Below, in pieces: positions 8,683 to 16,929 of a DNA stretch of 32,534 nt. Every line of letters begins with the position of its first letter. Position 1 is the stretch's first letter. Position numbers and translations under genes: made by a program. Where the stretch lies: IMG/VR virus record IMGVR_UViG_3300033153_005657, positions 1-32,534 of that record. One strand, given 5' to 3'. Source of the stretch: a virus. The notes beneath the pieces are model-generated. The model ran no database searches, was not told where the DNA came from, and saw only the letters and a program-made list of their open reading frames with translations.

Positions 8683-9060
8683 TTACGTTTCTAACAAGCC
8701 TGGCTGAATAAAAACTGTAACAAGCTCATTAATAAGCCCACCAGACAAGCAAATTCCAATATAAGATTCACTTGCAATAGGCTTCTTTGCAAGACCTGTA
8801 TCATCAGCATTACCAACCTTATTACCTTTAATAAGAGTTTCTCCTGCAATCATCTTGGTTAAGCCAGATATTCTAACCTGACCAGCTCGACCAGCAGCCC
8901 CAGGTCTATCTTGGAGGACTCCGATGCAGTTCGAATCACACTCAGTAGTTGACAAATACACTGAGTTTTCATTCGTTGCAGATACACACACAGCAACAAA
9001 CTGTTGAATATCTGCATCCACTCTTAAAGGAACATCTAGACCTTTTAATTCTAAAGCCAT
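8683..9060 (-). CDS. Capsid cement/decoration protein, copy 1 (DUF2190-like)
   Basis: The 125-residue paralogue of the next gene downstream begins MALELKGLDVPLRVDADIQQ and carries the same ECDSNCIGVLQDRPG core. It differs by a short Gly/Ala insertion (PGAAGRAGQ) and a divergent C-terminus, so the two copies may occupy different sites or act as a mixed layer. GAAAGGAGG precedes the start. This is a tandem duplication with preserved reading frames. Confidence 0.75.
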   Translation of the reverse strand: MALELKGLDVPLRVDADIQQFVAVCVSATNENSVYLSTTECDSNCIGVLQDRPGAAGRAGQVRISGLTKMIAGETLIKGNKVGNADDTGLAKKPIASESYIGICLSGGLINELVTVFIQPGLLET

Positions 9061-9084
9061 AATAAACCTCCTTTCAAGAGTTGA

Positions 9085-9990
9085 TTATTCTTTACTTTGT
9101 CGATCTGTAAGATACTCACTATACTTCTCAGGAAATGTCTTCCTAACTGCTTTCCAGGCATTTTCACGAGCCTTCCCAATATCAATATCGTCACTCTTCT
9201 GCACTATTTTGTTTACTTCCTTTTGCAGAAAATCATATGCACCACTATCACCAGCTCCTGCCCCAGCTCCAGCACTTCCAAATTCATCAAACAACCCAAG
9301 AGAATCGATTTTATCTTTTGCTGCTTGCATTTGCTTTCTGTAAATCTCAGCACCTTTTGGATCAGTTTTATCTAACAGCATAAGGGTCTTTGCAACTGAT
9401 TTAATATCCTCACCAACTGCACCAAGATCAACAGCATCTTTTTCAAGACCAAGTAACTGACGAGAAGTTTTTTCATCAGAGAGTTCTTTTGTAGTTACTT
9501 TAAGTTCTTTTTGAGTATCCTTTAGAGTTTTTTCCATTACAGTGAAGTTATCCTTTAAGGTTTTGATTTCTTCATTATCAGTCTTATTCATATCCTTCTT
9601 CACCTCCTCACGAAGTTTGGCAGTTAACTTAGTAGTTATTTCTTTCTCCATTTTCGTTCTTTCTTTTTCCAAATCAATAGGCTCGTTTGTCCAAGCCTTC
9701 CAAGTATCAGACGAATCAGACATAAGGCTAAAGCAGGCTTTTGGAACATCTTTACAACTTTGAAGAAGCTTCAAGCCATCTAAAAATATTGGCTGATATT
9801 CTTTAGCCATATCTTTAATAACTTTCTTCATTTCTTTTTCACTGGAAAGCTTTAATTCCTTGTCTTGCAAAATCTCAACTGACTTACTCATAATTTCCTC
9901 CTTTACCATATAAAAAGTTTTTTGAATTATGGGATTCTTTGCTAAAGAAATCTCCTTCACAAATGGCTTGATCCTTTTTGGTCCAGCCAT
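9085..9990 (-). CDS. Scaffold protein, with probable nested shorter form
   Basis: The 301-residue protein is rich in Lys, Glu and Asp, with long coiled-coil segments (about residues 105-190), a flexible AGAGAGAGDSG linker (~245-255) and a basic helical end that may bind the capsid. This is typical of phage scaffolds, and it lies between the protease and the capsid genes. The first 33 residues (ISLAKNPIIQKTFYMVK) resemble protease-linker text. A second in-frame ATG at 9891 has a stronger site (AAAGGAGG) than is needed for a chance match, so a 268-residue scaffold may also be made. ATG 9990 also has AAGGAGG. Confidence 0.7.
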   Translation of the reverse strand: MAGPKRIKPFVKEISLAKNPIIQKTFYMVKEEIMSKSVEILQDKELKLSSEKEMKKVIKDMAKEYQPIFLDGLKLLQSCKDVPKACFSLMSDSSDTWKAWTNEPIDLEKERTKMEKEITTKLTAKLREEVKKDMNKTDNEEIKTLKDNFTVMEKTLKDTQKELKVTTKELSDEKTSRQLLGLEKDAVDLGAVGEDIKSVAKTLMLLDKTDPKGAEIYRKQMQAAKDKIDSLGLFDEFGSAGAGAGAGDSGAYDFLQKEVNKIVQKSDDIDIGKARENAWKAVRKTFPEKYSEYLTDRQSKE

Positions 9991-10002
9991 AATACTACCT
10001 CC

Positions 10003-10521
10003 TTATATAAATTGTTTTGTTCCTCCAATAGAGAAACCAATAATTCTACCTTCTTCAACATCTTTCCAAGCATCTTCATCATGAACCTTCATAGCAACTA
10101 CCCAACTTCCTTGAGCAACATCATTTCCATTCATTTGAAAAGCAACAGGAGCAATAAAAGACTCCACAACATCTGCATTAACATAATCTCCATGTCTGTA
10201 TTTTGTTTCACGATGCTTTGCAAGATATTCGTGTGCTGCTTCTTCAATATCATCTTTACCTACCCATTCATTTTCTAAATCAACAATATAGGGTTCTAAT
10301 GCAACAGAATACACAATTTGTCTTGAGGCATCTTTTCTTAGAACTCTTCCATACATTCCCTTATCTTTTACTTCAATTCCCTCCTTTTTCATGTAAGCAT
10401 TATAAATCCCGTTACATCTTCCAACTGCAACATTAAGGTCAAGGTTCTCCTTATCTTTAACATATGCTATACATCTTGGAACAAAACTTGTTCTACTTTC
10501 CCCAGATTTTACTTCTGGCAT
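10003..10521 (-). CDS. Prohead protease, XkdF-like
   Basis: The 172-residue protein has two parts. Residues 1-50 (RTSFVPRCIAYVKDKENLDL, with CNGIYNAY) form a small helical domain often found beside phage proteases. Residues 65-172 match the XkdF-type putative serine protease: VALEPYIVDLENEWVG, ADVVESFIAPVAFQ, GSWVVAMKVHDEDAW and GRIIGFSIGG. The histidine in KYRHGDY and the serine in GFSIGG are plausible catalytic residues. It would clip scaffold and capsid during maturation. AAGGAGG precedes the ATG. Confidence 0.75.
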   Translation of the reverse strand: MPEVKSGESRTSFVPRCIAYVKDKENLDLNVAVGRCNGIYNAYMKKEGIEVKDKGMYGRVLRKDASRQIVYSVALEPYIVDLENEWVGKDDIEEAAHEYLAKHRETKYRHGDYVNADVVESFIAPVAFQMNGNDVAQGSWVVAMKVHDEDAWKDVEEGRIIGFSIGGTKQFI

Positions 10522-10531
10522 TTTATCCTCC

Positions 10532-11257
10532 TTAAATATATCTCTTCCATCTATTTGACCACTGCGAAATTTGATCTACAGACCACGCACCTTTCCATAC
10601 ACCTACAAATGATAATATTCCACTAAAAAATTTTGGATTTGAATAAAGTCCAATTATAAAATCTGATGCACTAGCTTCTGCTGTTACATGGTTATTTCCT
10701 ACCTCTGTTATATCTCTACCATCAAGATAAAACCTCACTTGATTGGTTGTTCCATCCACATAAGTATGAGTCGCAACAAGCAAAAGATTTCTTCCGAAAT
10801 ATCCACTAATATCAATAGAATTTGAAAATACGTTACCTCCATTTTTAAATGTGTAGAAAAAAACTTTGTCTGTTGTTTCATCTACAAACAAAGCCCAACC
10901 ACCAGAACTTAATGTCCCTTTTCTTATAATGTATCCATCATTCACTGTCTCCAGAATGTTTAAAACAAACGCTGTTGTCCAACTATCTGCTGTAAATGCA
11001 AGACTTGCTGAAGCAGCACCAGCTCTTACCATCTTTGAACTTGTGCCGTTAAAAGAAGGACTTCGACCAATAGTTCCATCTACAAAACTAATATCTGTTG
11101 GAGTAACATGATTTCCTTCCTTACTCAAATCTGGAAAACGTCCCAAATCATTTAATCCAGCAAACAAAGGAAGAAACAGAACACAGTTGTGGAAGTCAAA
11201 CAACAACTCTGGTGGACACGGAACTGGTAGTGGTCTAGCAAAATTACTACTCTTCAT
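10532..11257 (-). CDS. LamG/concanavalin A-like lectin domain protein
   Basis: The 241-residue protein shows a laminin-G-like jelly roll. SPSFNGTSSKMVRA (about residues 68-81), the WALFVDETTDKVFFYTF strand, RFYLDGRDI and a closing LSFVGVWKGAWSVDQI segment follow the usual order of such domains. These domains usually bind glycans or protein surfaces. It is encoded inside the head module between portal and protease, so it may decorate the capsid rather than the tail. It overlaps the upstream gene by 11 nt, with GGGAG before the ATG. The ligand is unknown. Confidence 0.7.
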   Translation of the reverse strand: MKSSNFARPLPVPCPPELLFDFHNCVLFLPLFAGLNDLGRFPDLSKEGNHVTPTDISFVDGTIGRSPSFNGTSSKMVRAGAASASLAFTADSWTTAFVLNILETVNDGYIIRKGTLSSGGWALFVDETTDKVFFYTFKNGGNVFSNSIDISGYFGRNLLLVATHTYVDGTTNQVRFYLDGRDITEVGNNHVTAEASASDFIIGLYSNPKFFSGILSFVGVWKGAWSVDQISQWSNRWKRYI

Positions 11258-11657
11258 ATTTTATCTCCCATCCTACGTTTATATCTGAAATATCTCCATC
11301 TGCAGTAGCTTCATTATTCTTTATTGTTGCAATTCTAATTCTACTTAATCCACGAACATCAATAAGATAATTCTTAACAACAGCATTATCTGCATTTTGA
11401 GGAACGTTTAAAACTACATGAGTTCCCCACACTTCATTAACCTCTCCTTCAAAGGTAAAAATTGTATTATCTAAACAGTCTGCAGTAACTCCTGTAAATT
11501 TTGGCTGGACTATAAGAAAGTCCTCTTTTTGAACGTTAACAATTCCTTCCTCTGGAGATGCGTCATTTGTAAAAGTTTCTCCATCTCCCAAAGGAGGTGT
11601 TATATGTTGATCAGGAGTAAAAAAGTTTCCTTTTGGTGTTGACATTAAACCATGCAT
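11247..11657 (-). CDS. Unknown beta-rich structural protein
   Basis: I do not recognise this family. The 136 residues are acidic and strand-rich, with a regular beta pattern in residues 40-136 (DFLIVQPKFTG, FTFEGEVNEVWGTHVVLNVP, INVGWEIKYEE). The lack of helices suggests a decoration, spike or virion surface protein. It ends within the LamG gene and is preceded by CGGAGG. The most perfect copy of the palindrome family lies 29 nt before its start. Confidence 0.5.
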   Translation of the reverse strand: MHGLMSTPKGNFFTPDQHITPPLGDGETFTNDASPEEGIVNVQKEDFLIVQPKFTGVTADCLDNTIFTFEGEVNEVWGTHVVLNVPQNADNAVVKNYLIDVRGLSRIRIATIKNNEATADGDISDINVGWEIKYEE

Positions 11658-11683
11658 TTATTCACCTCCGTTTCAAAAGTTTG

Positions 11684-11704
11684 TAATTTCAACCGTTGAA
11701 ATTA
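11684..11704 (-). promoter_or_regulatory. 21-bp perfect palindrome upstream of the beta-rich gene
   Basis: It has ten-base arms around one central base. The core is TTTCAACGGTTGAAA in gene orientation (11687-11701), extended by TA on both sides. It lies between the stop at 11713 and the start at 11657. It is the most symmetric member of the six-site family. Confidence 0.5.
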
Positions 11705-11712
11705 TAAAAATA

Positions 11713-12060
11713 CTATGGAAGAACTACAAGTGTCTCCCAAGCTGAACCATTATATATAACGATAGTATTTTTCCCAGCAGCTAGAGTTATTCCAGCAAAA
11801 TCAAAGTCTTCCCCTCCAATATTCAGAACAAAACATATGTATCCATCAGGAAAAGTTCCACTTGCAGCTAGAACTGGAGCAGGACTACCACCAGGATCAA
11901 CAATATAAACATCAGCCTCATATGGAACAAATGTAACTGTTCCAGTCGCAGTTAAATCCACACTCTTTATTTTCAAATTTGAGTTCATAGAATTTGTGCA
12001 TAGATCTGCTTTTATGTTCTTTGGAGTTTGTGATGTTAATCTATCTCTTGCGGTTGCCAT
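11713..12060 (-). CDS. Unknown beta-rich virion-type protein
   Basis: The protein has 115 residues. After a short charged start, residues 30-115 are strand-rich and read like a phage fibre or decoration segment (VDLTATGTVTFVPYEADVYI, FDFAGITLAAGKNTIVIYNG, ending in SAWETLVVLP). It lies immediately after the portal gene with AGGAGG upstream. The ending resembles the small C-terminal repeats of phage receptor proteins. A surface role is inferred; I do not recognise the family. Confidence 0.5.
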   Translation of the reverse strand: MATARDRLTSQTPKNIKADLCTNSMNSNLKIKSVDLTATGTVTFVPYEADVYIVDPGGSPAPVLAASGTFPDGYICFVLNIGGEDFDFAGITLAAGKNTIVIYNGSAWETLVVLP

Positions 12061-12082
12061 AATTATTTCCTCCTATATAAAA

Positions 12083-13306
12083 TTATTTACGTTTTTCGCT
12101 AAACTCAGATAGTCTTCCGTATCTTCTGAGCACGTTCTTAAGATCATCGTCAACAATAAGCAGCTCGTGACTTGCAAGTTGTCCAATATAAGATCCCAAA
12201 TCTTTTAATGAATGAACCCCAATTGGAGAGTGAGCAATATATGGAAATGGTCTATTACCAGTTCCTCCATTCAAACTAAAAAGCAAAGGAACACCATATC
12301 GATTAAAAATAGAAGCAATTCCATCAGCCCATCCCTCAAGAGAAAGATAGAACATATTAGTTTGTTCTTTTGCAAGAGCAAAACTCCCAGTTCTTTCCAT
12401 TCCTAACATAACAAACTGAGCTAATACAGTAACAGCCATCTCTTTATTATACCTATTTATAATCTCTGTTGTATCAAACTGTCGAGTGCCTGCAGAAGAC
12501 AACAATTCAACTGTCCAACCAAAAGGCAAAAACAAACCTTCTTGCTCATCCCTACGAACAGCTGTTATCATTTCCTTTGCCCAAGTAACTTGCTCTTGAA
12601 CTGCCTCATCCGTGCTATCTATTTTAAAACCTTCTGGAGCAGTAATCATTGGAAGACCCGCTAAGTCTCTTTCAATTCCTATTGCTTCAAACTCTTCTAA
12701 ATTCTTTTTAATAAACCAAGATCGATAAGAACTACGAAGAATACTTCTTCCTTCTGGATTGTCTCCATGAACAGCAGGTCTAAATAAAAGACTCTTCTTT
12801 AAAGGAATATAATGTAAACCATATTCTGGAGCAGGTCTTTGCCACATTCCTTTTATTCCACCATTAGAATCAATATTCCATCTTTCTAAAGAGTTTTGGA
12901 TTCTTGGAGCAAGTTTCTTCCATCCAATTCTCCCATCTTTTCTCTTTTTAAACACTTGCTCAAAGTATGACCAACCATATATCATCATAGATAACACTTC
13001 AGAAATAAACATCATCCAAGAAGTTGACATATCGTTCATACAATCTGTTAAAAACTCTGCATCCTTTTTGCATTTTTCGTCTTTGTCATCTCCTGGCTTT
13101 GCTATCCATTTTGCCTCTTTTAAAATCTGTGTAATTGCATGTAACACAGAACCTATAATAGGATCATTCTCAGCCATCTGACGAAAGATTCTTCTACCAG
13201 ATGAACCCTGAAGAATAACCATGAACTCCTCAGTAATATGCCCAACACTATGTCTTAATCCTGACTTTCCAAGTTCCCCTGTAAGCGTTCTTAACCTTGA
13301 TGGCAT
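12083..13306 (-). CDS. Portal protein (DUF935/Mu gp29-like)
   Basis: The protein has 407 residues, directly after the large terminase. MAENDPIIGSVLHAITQILK (about residues 43-62), IYGWSYFEQVFKKRKDGRIG, NSLERWNIDSNGGIKGMWQR and EQTNMFYLSLEGWADGI are the sequence landmarks of DUF935-type portals. The dodecamer forms the DNA channel at one capsid vertex. GGGAGG precedes ATG 13306, and its start touches the terminase stop. Confidence 0.82.
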   Translation of the reverse strand: MPSRLRTLTGELGKSGLRHSVGHITEEFMVILQGSSGRRIFRQMAENDPIIGSVLHAITQILKEAKWIAKPGDDKDEKCKKDAEFLTDCMNDMSTSWMMFISEVLSMMIYGWSYFEQVFKKRKDGRIGWKKLAPRIQNSLERWNIDSNGGIKGMWQRPAPEYGLHYIPLKKSLLFRPAVHGDNPEGRSILRSSYRSWFIKKNLEEFEAIGIERDLAGLPMITAPEGFKIDSTDEAVQEQVTWAKEMITAVRRDEQEGLFLPFGWTVELLSSAGTRQFDTTEIINRYNKEMAVTVLAQFVMLGMERTGSFALAKEQTNMFYLSLEGWADGIASIFNRYGVPLLFSLNGGTGNRPFPYIAHSPIGVHSLKDLGSYIGQLASHELLIVDDDLKNVLRRYGRLSEFSEKRK

Positions 13307-14791
13307 CTAAAAACCTCCCTCACTAAACCTTCTAGAGCCAGAATTGATTTGTTTCTTCCATGCATATGCCCTTTTCAAATTCTGGTTAGCTTGTGCAAAA
13401 GCTTTACTAAAAGGAATCACATTAATATAGTTTGCATCATCTTTTACAAGACTAGAATCTAAAAAGCAATACATAAGAGCATCAGCATGGTCAGGAGATC
13501 GTGTTGCTCTATTCATCATATCTTCTTTAGACTCTATTTGAATCTTTCCTGTTCTTGTTTTATCTTTTAATCTTATATCACCCAACTCGGCAATTAGTCT
13601 ACTAGGCAACTTAATAGAATGACTCATCTTAGGAAGTCGCATTCTCAAATCCCAGTATCCTTTTGCTCTAAGATTAAGATACATGTCTTTATCTTCTTTA
13701 GCTGAGGCACCGCCAATTACAGGAAGAATCTTATTTCCATAAATGTCTCTCAAATTATCAAACACACCTGCACCAATACCAACAGGATCAATTTTTACAA
13801 AGTCTGGATCGTGGTCATTCATCAAATTAATAACCCACTGACACAAAACATGTGTATCAGTTATTCCACCAAACTTCTGACATTCTGACCAATCTATAAT
13901 ATCATTTCCAAATCTAACATAAGCAATACTCAAAGCTTTAGCTCTTCCAATATCAACACCAATCTCAATTAATCCATCACCAGCTCTCTTCGAGTTATTA
14001 AGCATTGCATCAACAAAGTCTGGAGGAATAAGAAGATTACTATCGAGGCTTGGAAAGTTCCCCAACACCTTAATCTGATAAACTGGATGATCTTCTCCAT
14101 ACTTAGTTTTCATCATAGTCGTGTAACGATCAGATACTCTTGGACTATCTAAACAAGATACATGCTTTAATGCATACATACCTTTTAAATCCCTAGAGTT
14201 AAACACATCATAAAAGAAACCACTATTCCTTGTCGGATTACCTGTCATTAACACATAAGAACCTTCAGCAGTTAATGCACCCTCAACAGCTGGAAAGATA
14301 GCATCTGGTATTCCAGAAGCCTCATCTAGAATAAAAAGAAGATTTTCCTCAGCATGAAAACCCTGCAGACCTTCAGCAACATCACCACCTGGAGATACTT
14401 GGGCAGTCCTGGCTACAGCATACCACATAGGCTCATATCCCCTAACAGCAATCTTTGTCTGAGTCCACAAGAAGATTTTTTTCAACAGGTCACTTCTATT
14501 AAGCCATCTAAAATGTTCTCCCCACAATGCATCAAACAGCTGATGCTGAGATGGTGCAGTAGAAGGAACTTTCGATCTAGGTTTAGTATTTAAAAACCAA
14601 TATGTGCAAAAACTCAAGAAGGCAGTCTTGCCAACTCCTGATCCACTCCTGATCGCAACAAAGCGATCACGTTGCAAAGTCATCATAGCATCTCTTTGCC
14701 ACGGATCTAGAGTTGCTCCAATAACTTCCTCAACATATGCTGGTGGGTTTTGTTCCCAATGTCTTAAAGCAGTTTCTGAAAGTTCCATCAT
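13307..14791 (-). CDS. terL: Terminase large subunit
   Basis: The 494-residue packaging motor has both halves. The ATPase has Walker A SGSGVGKT (about residues 48-55) and Walker B LLFILDEAS (~150-158), followed by the coupling motif MTGNPT. The nuclease half has GVDIGRA (~280) and, near the end, SPDHADALMY, giving the acidic RNase H-like metal site. The length is normal. The start overlaps the HNH gene stop by one base (TAATG); there are two adjacent ATGs. No intein or truncation is seen. Confidence 0.93.
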   Translation of the reverse strand: MMELSETALRHWEQNPPAYVEEVIGATLDPWQRDAMMTLQRDRFVAIRSGSGVGKTAFLSFCTYWFLNTKPRSKVPSTAPSQHQLFDALWGEHFRWLNRSDLLKKIFLWTQTKIAVRGYEPMWYAVARTAQVSPGGDVAEGLQGFHAEENLLFILDEASGIPDAIFPAVEGALTAEGSYVLMTGNPTRNSGFFYDVFNSRDLKGMYALKHVSCLDSPRVSDRYTTMMKTKYGEDHPVYQIKVLGNFPSLDSNLLIPPDFVDAMLNNSKRAGDGLIEIGVDIGRAKALSIAYVRFGNDIIDWSECQKFGGITDTHVLCQWVINLMNDHDPDFVKIDPVGIGAGVFDNLRDIYGNKILPVIGGASAKEDKDMYLNLRAKGYWDLRMRLPKMSHSIKLPSRLIAELGDIRLKDKTRTGKIQIESKEDMMNRATRSPDHADALMYCFLDSSLVKDDANYINVIPFSKAFAQANQNLKRAYAWKKQINSGSRRFSEGGF

Positions 14792-15063
14792 TAGAAATAA
14801 ACTCTCTTTCCATTAGACTTTTTGTTTCTTAGTCTAACTGCTTGACGCTTTTTTAACTCTTGGATAATGTGAAATTCTTTATGACATAACTCACATAGAA
14901 CTTGTAAGTCTTTATTAGTTTCGCATCCAAGATTCTTATAAGTAATATGATGAATCTGTAAACTTATTCTACTACCACATTTCTCACACTTTCTTTGACT
15001 CTTTAACTTAACACGTCTTATCTCTGTCCATTTATCTGAACCCAAATACCCCCTATAATCCAT
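14791..15063 (-). CDS. HNH endonuclease
   Basis: This is a small nuclease of 90 residues from ATG 15063 (92 from ATG 15069), preceded by AGGATG. It has CEKCGSR, then LQIHHITYKN and LCELCHKEFH: two CxxC zinc ligand pairs around the HNH catalytic H-H...N...H. HNH proteins next to terminase are known to help DNA cleavage at packaging, for instance in HK97-like phages. Here the gene lies between the two terminase subunits. A longer upstream reading (to 15186) runs through a C-rich, proline-coding stretch and is unlikely to be translated. Confidence 0.8.
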   Translation of the reverse strand: MDYRGYLGSDKWTEIRRVKLKSQRKCEKCGSRISLQIHHITYKNLGCETNKDLQVLCELCHKEFHIIQELKKRQAVRLRNKKSNGKRVYF

Positions 15064-15069
15064 ATACAT

Positions 15070-15257
15070 CCTGAGAAGAGGGGAGGTGGGTAAGAAAAAA
15101 CGAATGTAGGGGAATGCCCTTTCCAGACAGGCAACCGCATCGGGAAGAATAATGGGGAGTGGCACAGTGGCTTCCCCAATAAACAATGGGGGGAGGGAGA
15201 GGGACGGTAGGATGGGAGTAAGTTCCAGTATGCATTAATTCTTTTCTTGTCATATTT
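15070..15257. other. GC-rich intergenic stretch with G-quadruplex-like run
   Basis: This 188-bp gap between the small terminase and HNH genes is far richer in G (plus strand) than its surroundings. At 15188-15216 the plus strand has runs of six, three, three and three G, separated by 1, 3 and 10 bases, so a G-quadruplex with one long loop is possible. Weak reading frames cross it but are proline/serine-rich and lack good ribosome sites. Confidence 0.4.
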
Positions 15258-15785
15258 TTATACTCCAGCAGAGACGGATATTGGGAGGGCATCCGTATCC
15301 GCCTCGTCGGAATTGACCTTGGGATTCTTAGAATCCGTGGGATGGTTTTCTATATCTATTATGTCCTCTGCGACTTTCTCGGGGTGATTTTTGCGGTAGG
15401 CAGCTTCAATTAGTTGCCCAATGTCACCTACTGCATGGATGTGCTTTTGAGGAGCAGTTATGCCTCCTCTGTTGAGAACGTCGAAGGCACAGCCTAGTCG
15501 TGTCTTTAGGTCTATTCCTGCATCGTCGATTGTGTCAATTAGAAGTTTTGCAGCAGATGGGAGACCACCGTTGATTCCATTTTTAGCTTCTTCTACGTTT
15601 TCACGTGCTGCACTGTCTAAGACTCTGTTTTGGTATTCTGTTATTTGTGTGGAGAAGTTTGGGTCTTGTTGCCAACGTGCTAGTGTGCCAAGAGATATGT
15701 TGAACTCTTCACTGATTTCTTTTGGTGTATAGCCGAAGCAAAACTTCATGGCGATCTGTTTATGTCGGGGTGTTAATGTCATCAT
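15258..15785 (-). CDS. terS: Terminase small subunit-like DNA-binding protein
   Basis: The 175-residue protein is first in the structural operon. Residues 5-45 form a helix-turn-helix (RHKQIAMKFCFGYTPKEISE then FNISLGTLARWQQDP) like that of small terminases, which recognise the packaging site. The middle is helical and could oligomerise; the last 40 residues are acidic and disordered-looking. It is two genes ahead of terL, with an HNH gene between. Two adjacent ATGs lie at 15785 and 15782, with only a weak ribosome site (GGTAA). Confidence 0.7.
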   Translation of the reverse strand: MMTLTPRHKQIAMKFCFGYTPKEISEEFNISLGTLARWQQDPNFSTQITEYQNRVLDSAARENVEEAKNGINGGLPSAAKLLIDTIDDAGIDLKTRLGCAFDVLNRGGITAPQKHIHAVGDIGQLIEAAYRKNHPEKVAEDIIDIENHPTDSKNPKVNSDEADTDALPISVSAGV

Positions 15786-15844
15786 GTGTTGTTACCATGT
15801 AATATTATCGTAGTTATCTTGTTTGGTTTTTTCTCTTTGAGTTA

Positions 15845-15873
15845 AGTATAGCGTAAGCCTTTATGCTTGTCAA
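15845..15873 (-). promoter_or_regulatory. Sigma70-type promoter for the morphogenesis operon
   Basis: On the minus strand TTGACA (15873-15868) and TATACT (15850-15845) are separated by exactly 17 bases. This gives a start about 50 nt upstream of the small terminase ATG. The DNA upstream of the -35 is A-rich on this strand, like an UP element. Confidence 0.7.
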
Positions 15874-16018
15874 GTTTTTTCTGTGTTTTTCTTTCGTTTT
15901 CGTTGCTTTTAATGCTTATTTCTTTTTTTTTCTTGTTTTTCTTTTTTTCTTTATTTTCAACGATGGCGTGGTGATGGTGGCATTGTGGGATTACTTTGTT
16001 TGTGTGCTTAGAGCTTTA

Positions 16019-16054
16019 GCTCTTTTAGCTCCTTTTGCTCTTTTTGCTCTTTTT
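16019..16054. repeat. 9-bp tandem repeat (GCTCTTTTT type), 4 units
   Basis: The units are GCTCTTTTA, GCTCCTTTT, GCTCTTTTT and GCTCTTTTT. The stretch lies in a T-rich gap upstream of the operon promoter. A very hydrophobic reading frame crosses it (15863-16084) but has no ribosome site and begins inside the -35/-10 spacer of the opposing promoter. Confidence 0.6.
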
Positions 16055-16084
16055 GTTGTGTTTACATGCTGTTTTAAAAAGTGA

Positions 16085-16280
16085 GGTTCATTTAGTTTGC
16101 TACCCAAGCTAAATCTTGAATAATAAAAAAGTGCACAATCCTCCGTAATCGTTGATATGAGAGGGTTTGAGAGCTACGCCATTCTGACTTATATATCACT
16201 TTATTATAAAGTATATATAATCACTGAAAAGGGGGCAAATTTGATAGATAAAATTATTTTAATATAAACTATCGAATAAA
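16085..16280. other. AT-rich gap with a long near-perfect palindrome
   Basis: No gene is seen. At 16190-16219 an inverted repeat has 14-bp arms (TATATAT-ACTTTAT and ATAAAGTATATATA) with one bulged C and a single-base centre. It could be a cruciform, an operator or a promoter core. Nothing else is recognisable up to the terminator at 16281. Confidence 0.4.
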
Positions 16281-16311
16281 AGAAAAAAGAGGATTAAATT
16301 AATAACCCTCT
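16281..16311 (-). terminator. Rho-independent terminator of the two-gene AT-rich unit
   Basis: On the minus strand AGAGG-GTTA pairs with TAAT-CCTCT (one G-T pair) across loop TTAATT, followed by TTTTTTCTTTT. It lies 116 nt past the stop at 16428 and before the structural operon promoter. Confidence 0.6.
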
Positions 16312-16317
16312 CTTTGT

Positions 16318-16355
16318 ATTGCAGTAAATCAAATTGCAGTAAATCAAATTGCAGT
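16318..16355. repeat. 15-bp direct repeat, 2.5 copies
   Basis: ATTGCAGTAAATCAA occurs at 16318-16332 and 16333-16347, then ATTGCAGT begins a third copy. It lies in the 3' untranslated stretch of the 16428-16811 gene. The function is unknown. Confidence 0.65.
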
Positions 16356-16427
16356 TTAATTTAATTACATTGTAATTATTTTAATTTAATCAAATATTTT
16401 TACCATTTAAAATTAAAATTATTTATC

Positions 16428-16811
16428 TTAAACACTACCCGTTTCTTCTAAAATTGCCCATTGCTCAGGAGTAAATTCTGCCTTTTTAGATAACAATTTT
16501 GCTTTGATTGCTTTCTTTTTATTTGCAATTAATTCTTTTTTGGCACGTTCCCTTTTAGGATTACAATTTAAAATCATCAATTCGCCAGCCAATGTTTTAT
16601 AGGCTTTGTTTTTACCACCGAACTTTTCTTCAATAAGATTATCATAATCAACTGGAATATCAATAAAACCAGTGTCCACTTCAATTTGCCCCTCATCTGA
16701 ATTAATACAAACTGGTTTGCTATATTTGACACGTTCAATATTGTTTTCTTTGTAAGTCTTTTCAATTCTTAGATTATTTATTTGCATGGCATTAATAAGT
16801 TTTTCTGTCAT
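16428..16811 (-). CDS. Unknown protein (127 aa) in the AT-rich unit
   Basis: I do not recognise the family. The N-terminal 80 residues are mixed alpha/beta (PVCINSDEGQIEVDTGFIDI). The C-terminal 45 are strongly basic and helical (KRERAKKELIANKKKAIKAK) and end FTPEQWAILEETGSV. AAAGGAA precedes the ATG. Its third-position bases are more A/T-rich than those of the neighbouring structural genes, and it is flanked by its own terminator and promoters, so it may be a separately acquired (moron-like) unit. Confidence 0.55.
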   Translation of the reverse strand: MTEKLINAMQINNLRIEKTYKENNIERVKYSKPVCINSDEGQIEVDTGFIDIPVDYDNLIEEKFGGKNKAYKTLAGELMILNCNPKRERAKKELIANKKKAIKAKLLSKKAEFTPEQWAILEETGSV

Positions 16812-16929
16812 TTTTAAAATTCCTTTATATTAAAATTAATAGTTAAAAAACTTCTAAAATACAATCTAATTGCCCTGCAATTATTAAATTTAATCATAGT
16901 ATAACCCTTTATTAAGTTATTATTTATCA

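Noticed and set aside
9072-9086. Further copy of the 15-bp palindrome (TTTCAA half)
   Set aside because: The half site coincides with the TTGAAAGGAGG ribosome site, so the match is explained by that.
15064-15186. Longer N-terminus for the HNH gene at 14791
   Set aside because: The extra residues are proline- and leucine-rich with no nuclease motif or ribosome site; AGGATG precedes the ATG at 15063/15069.
15863-16084. Hydrophobic 73-residue frame on the plus strand
   Set aside because: It has no ribosome site, begins between the -35 and -10 of the opposing promoter, and its hydrophobicity comes from T-rich DNA and a 9-bp repeat.
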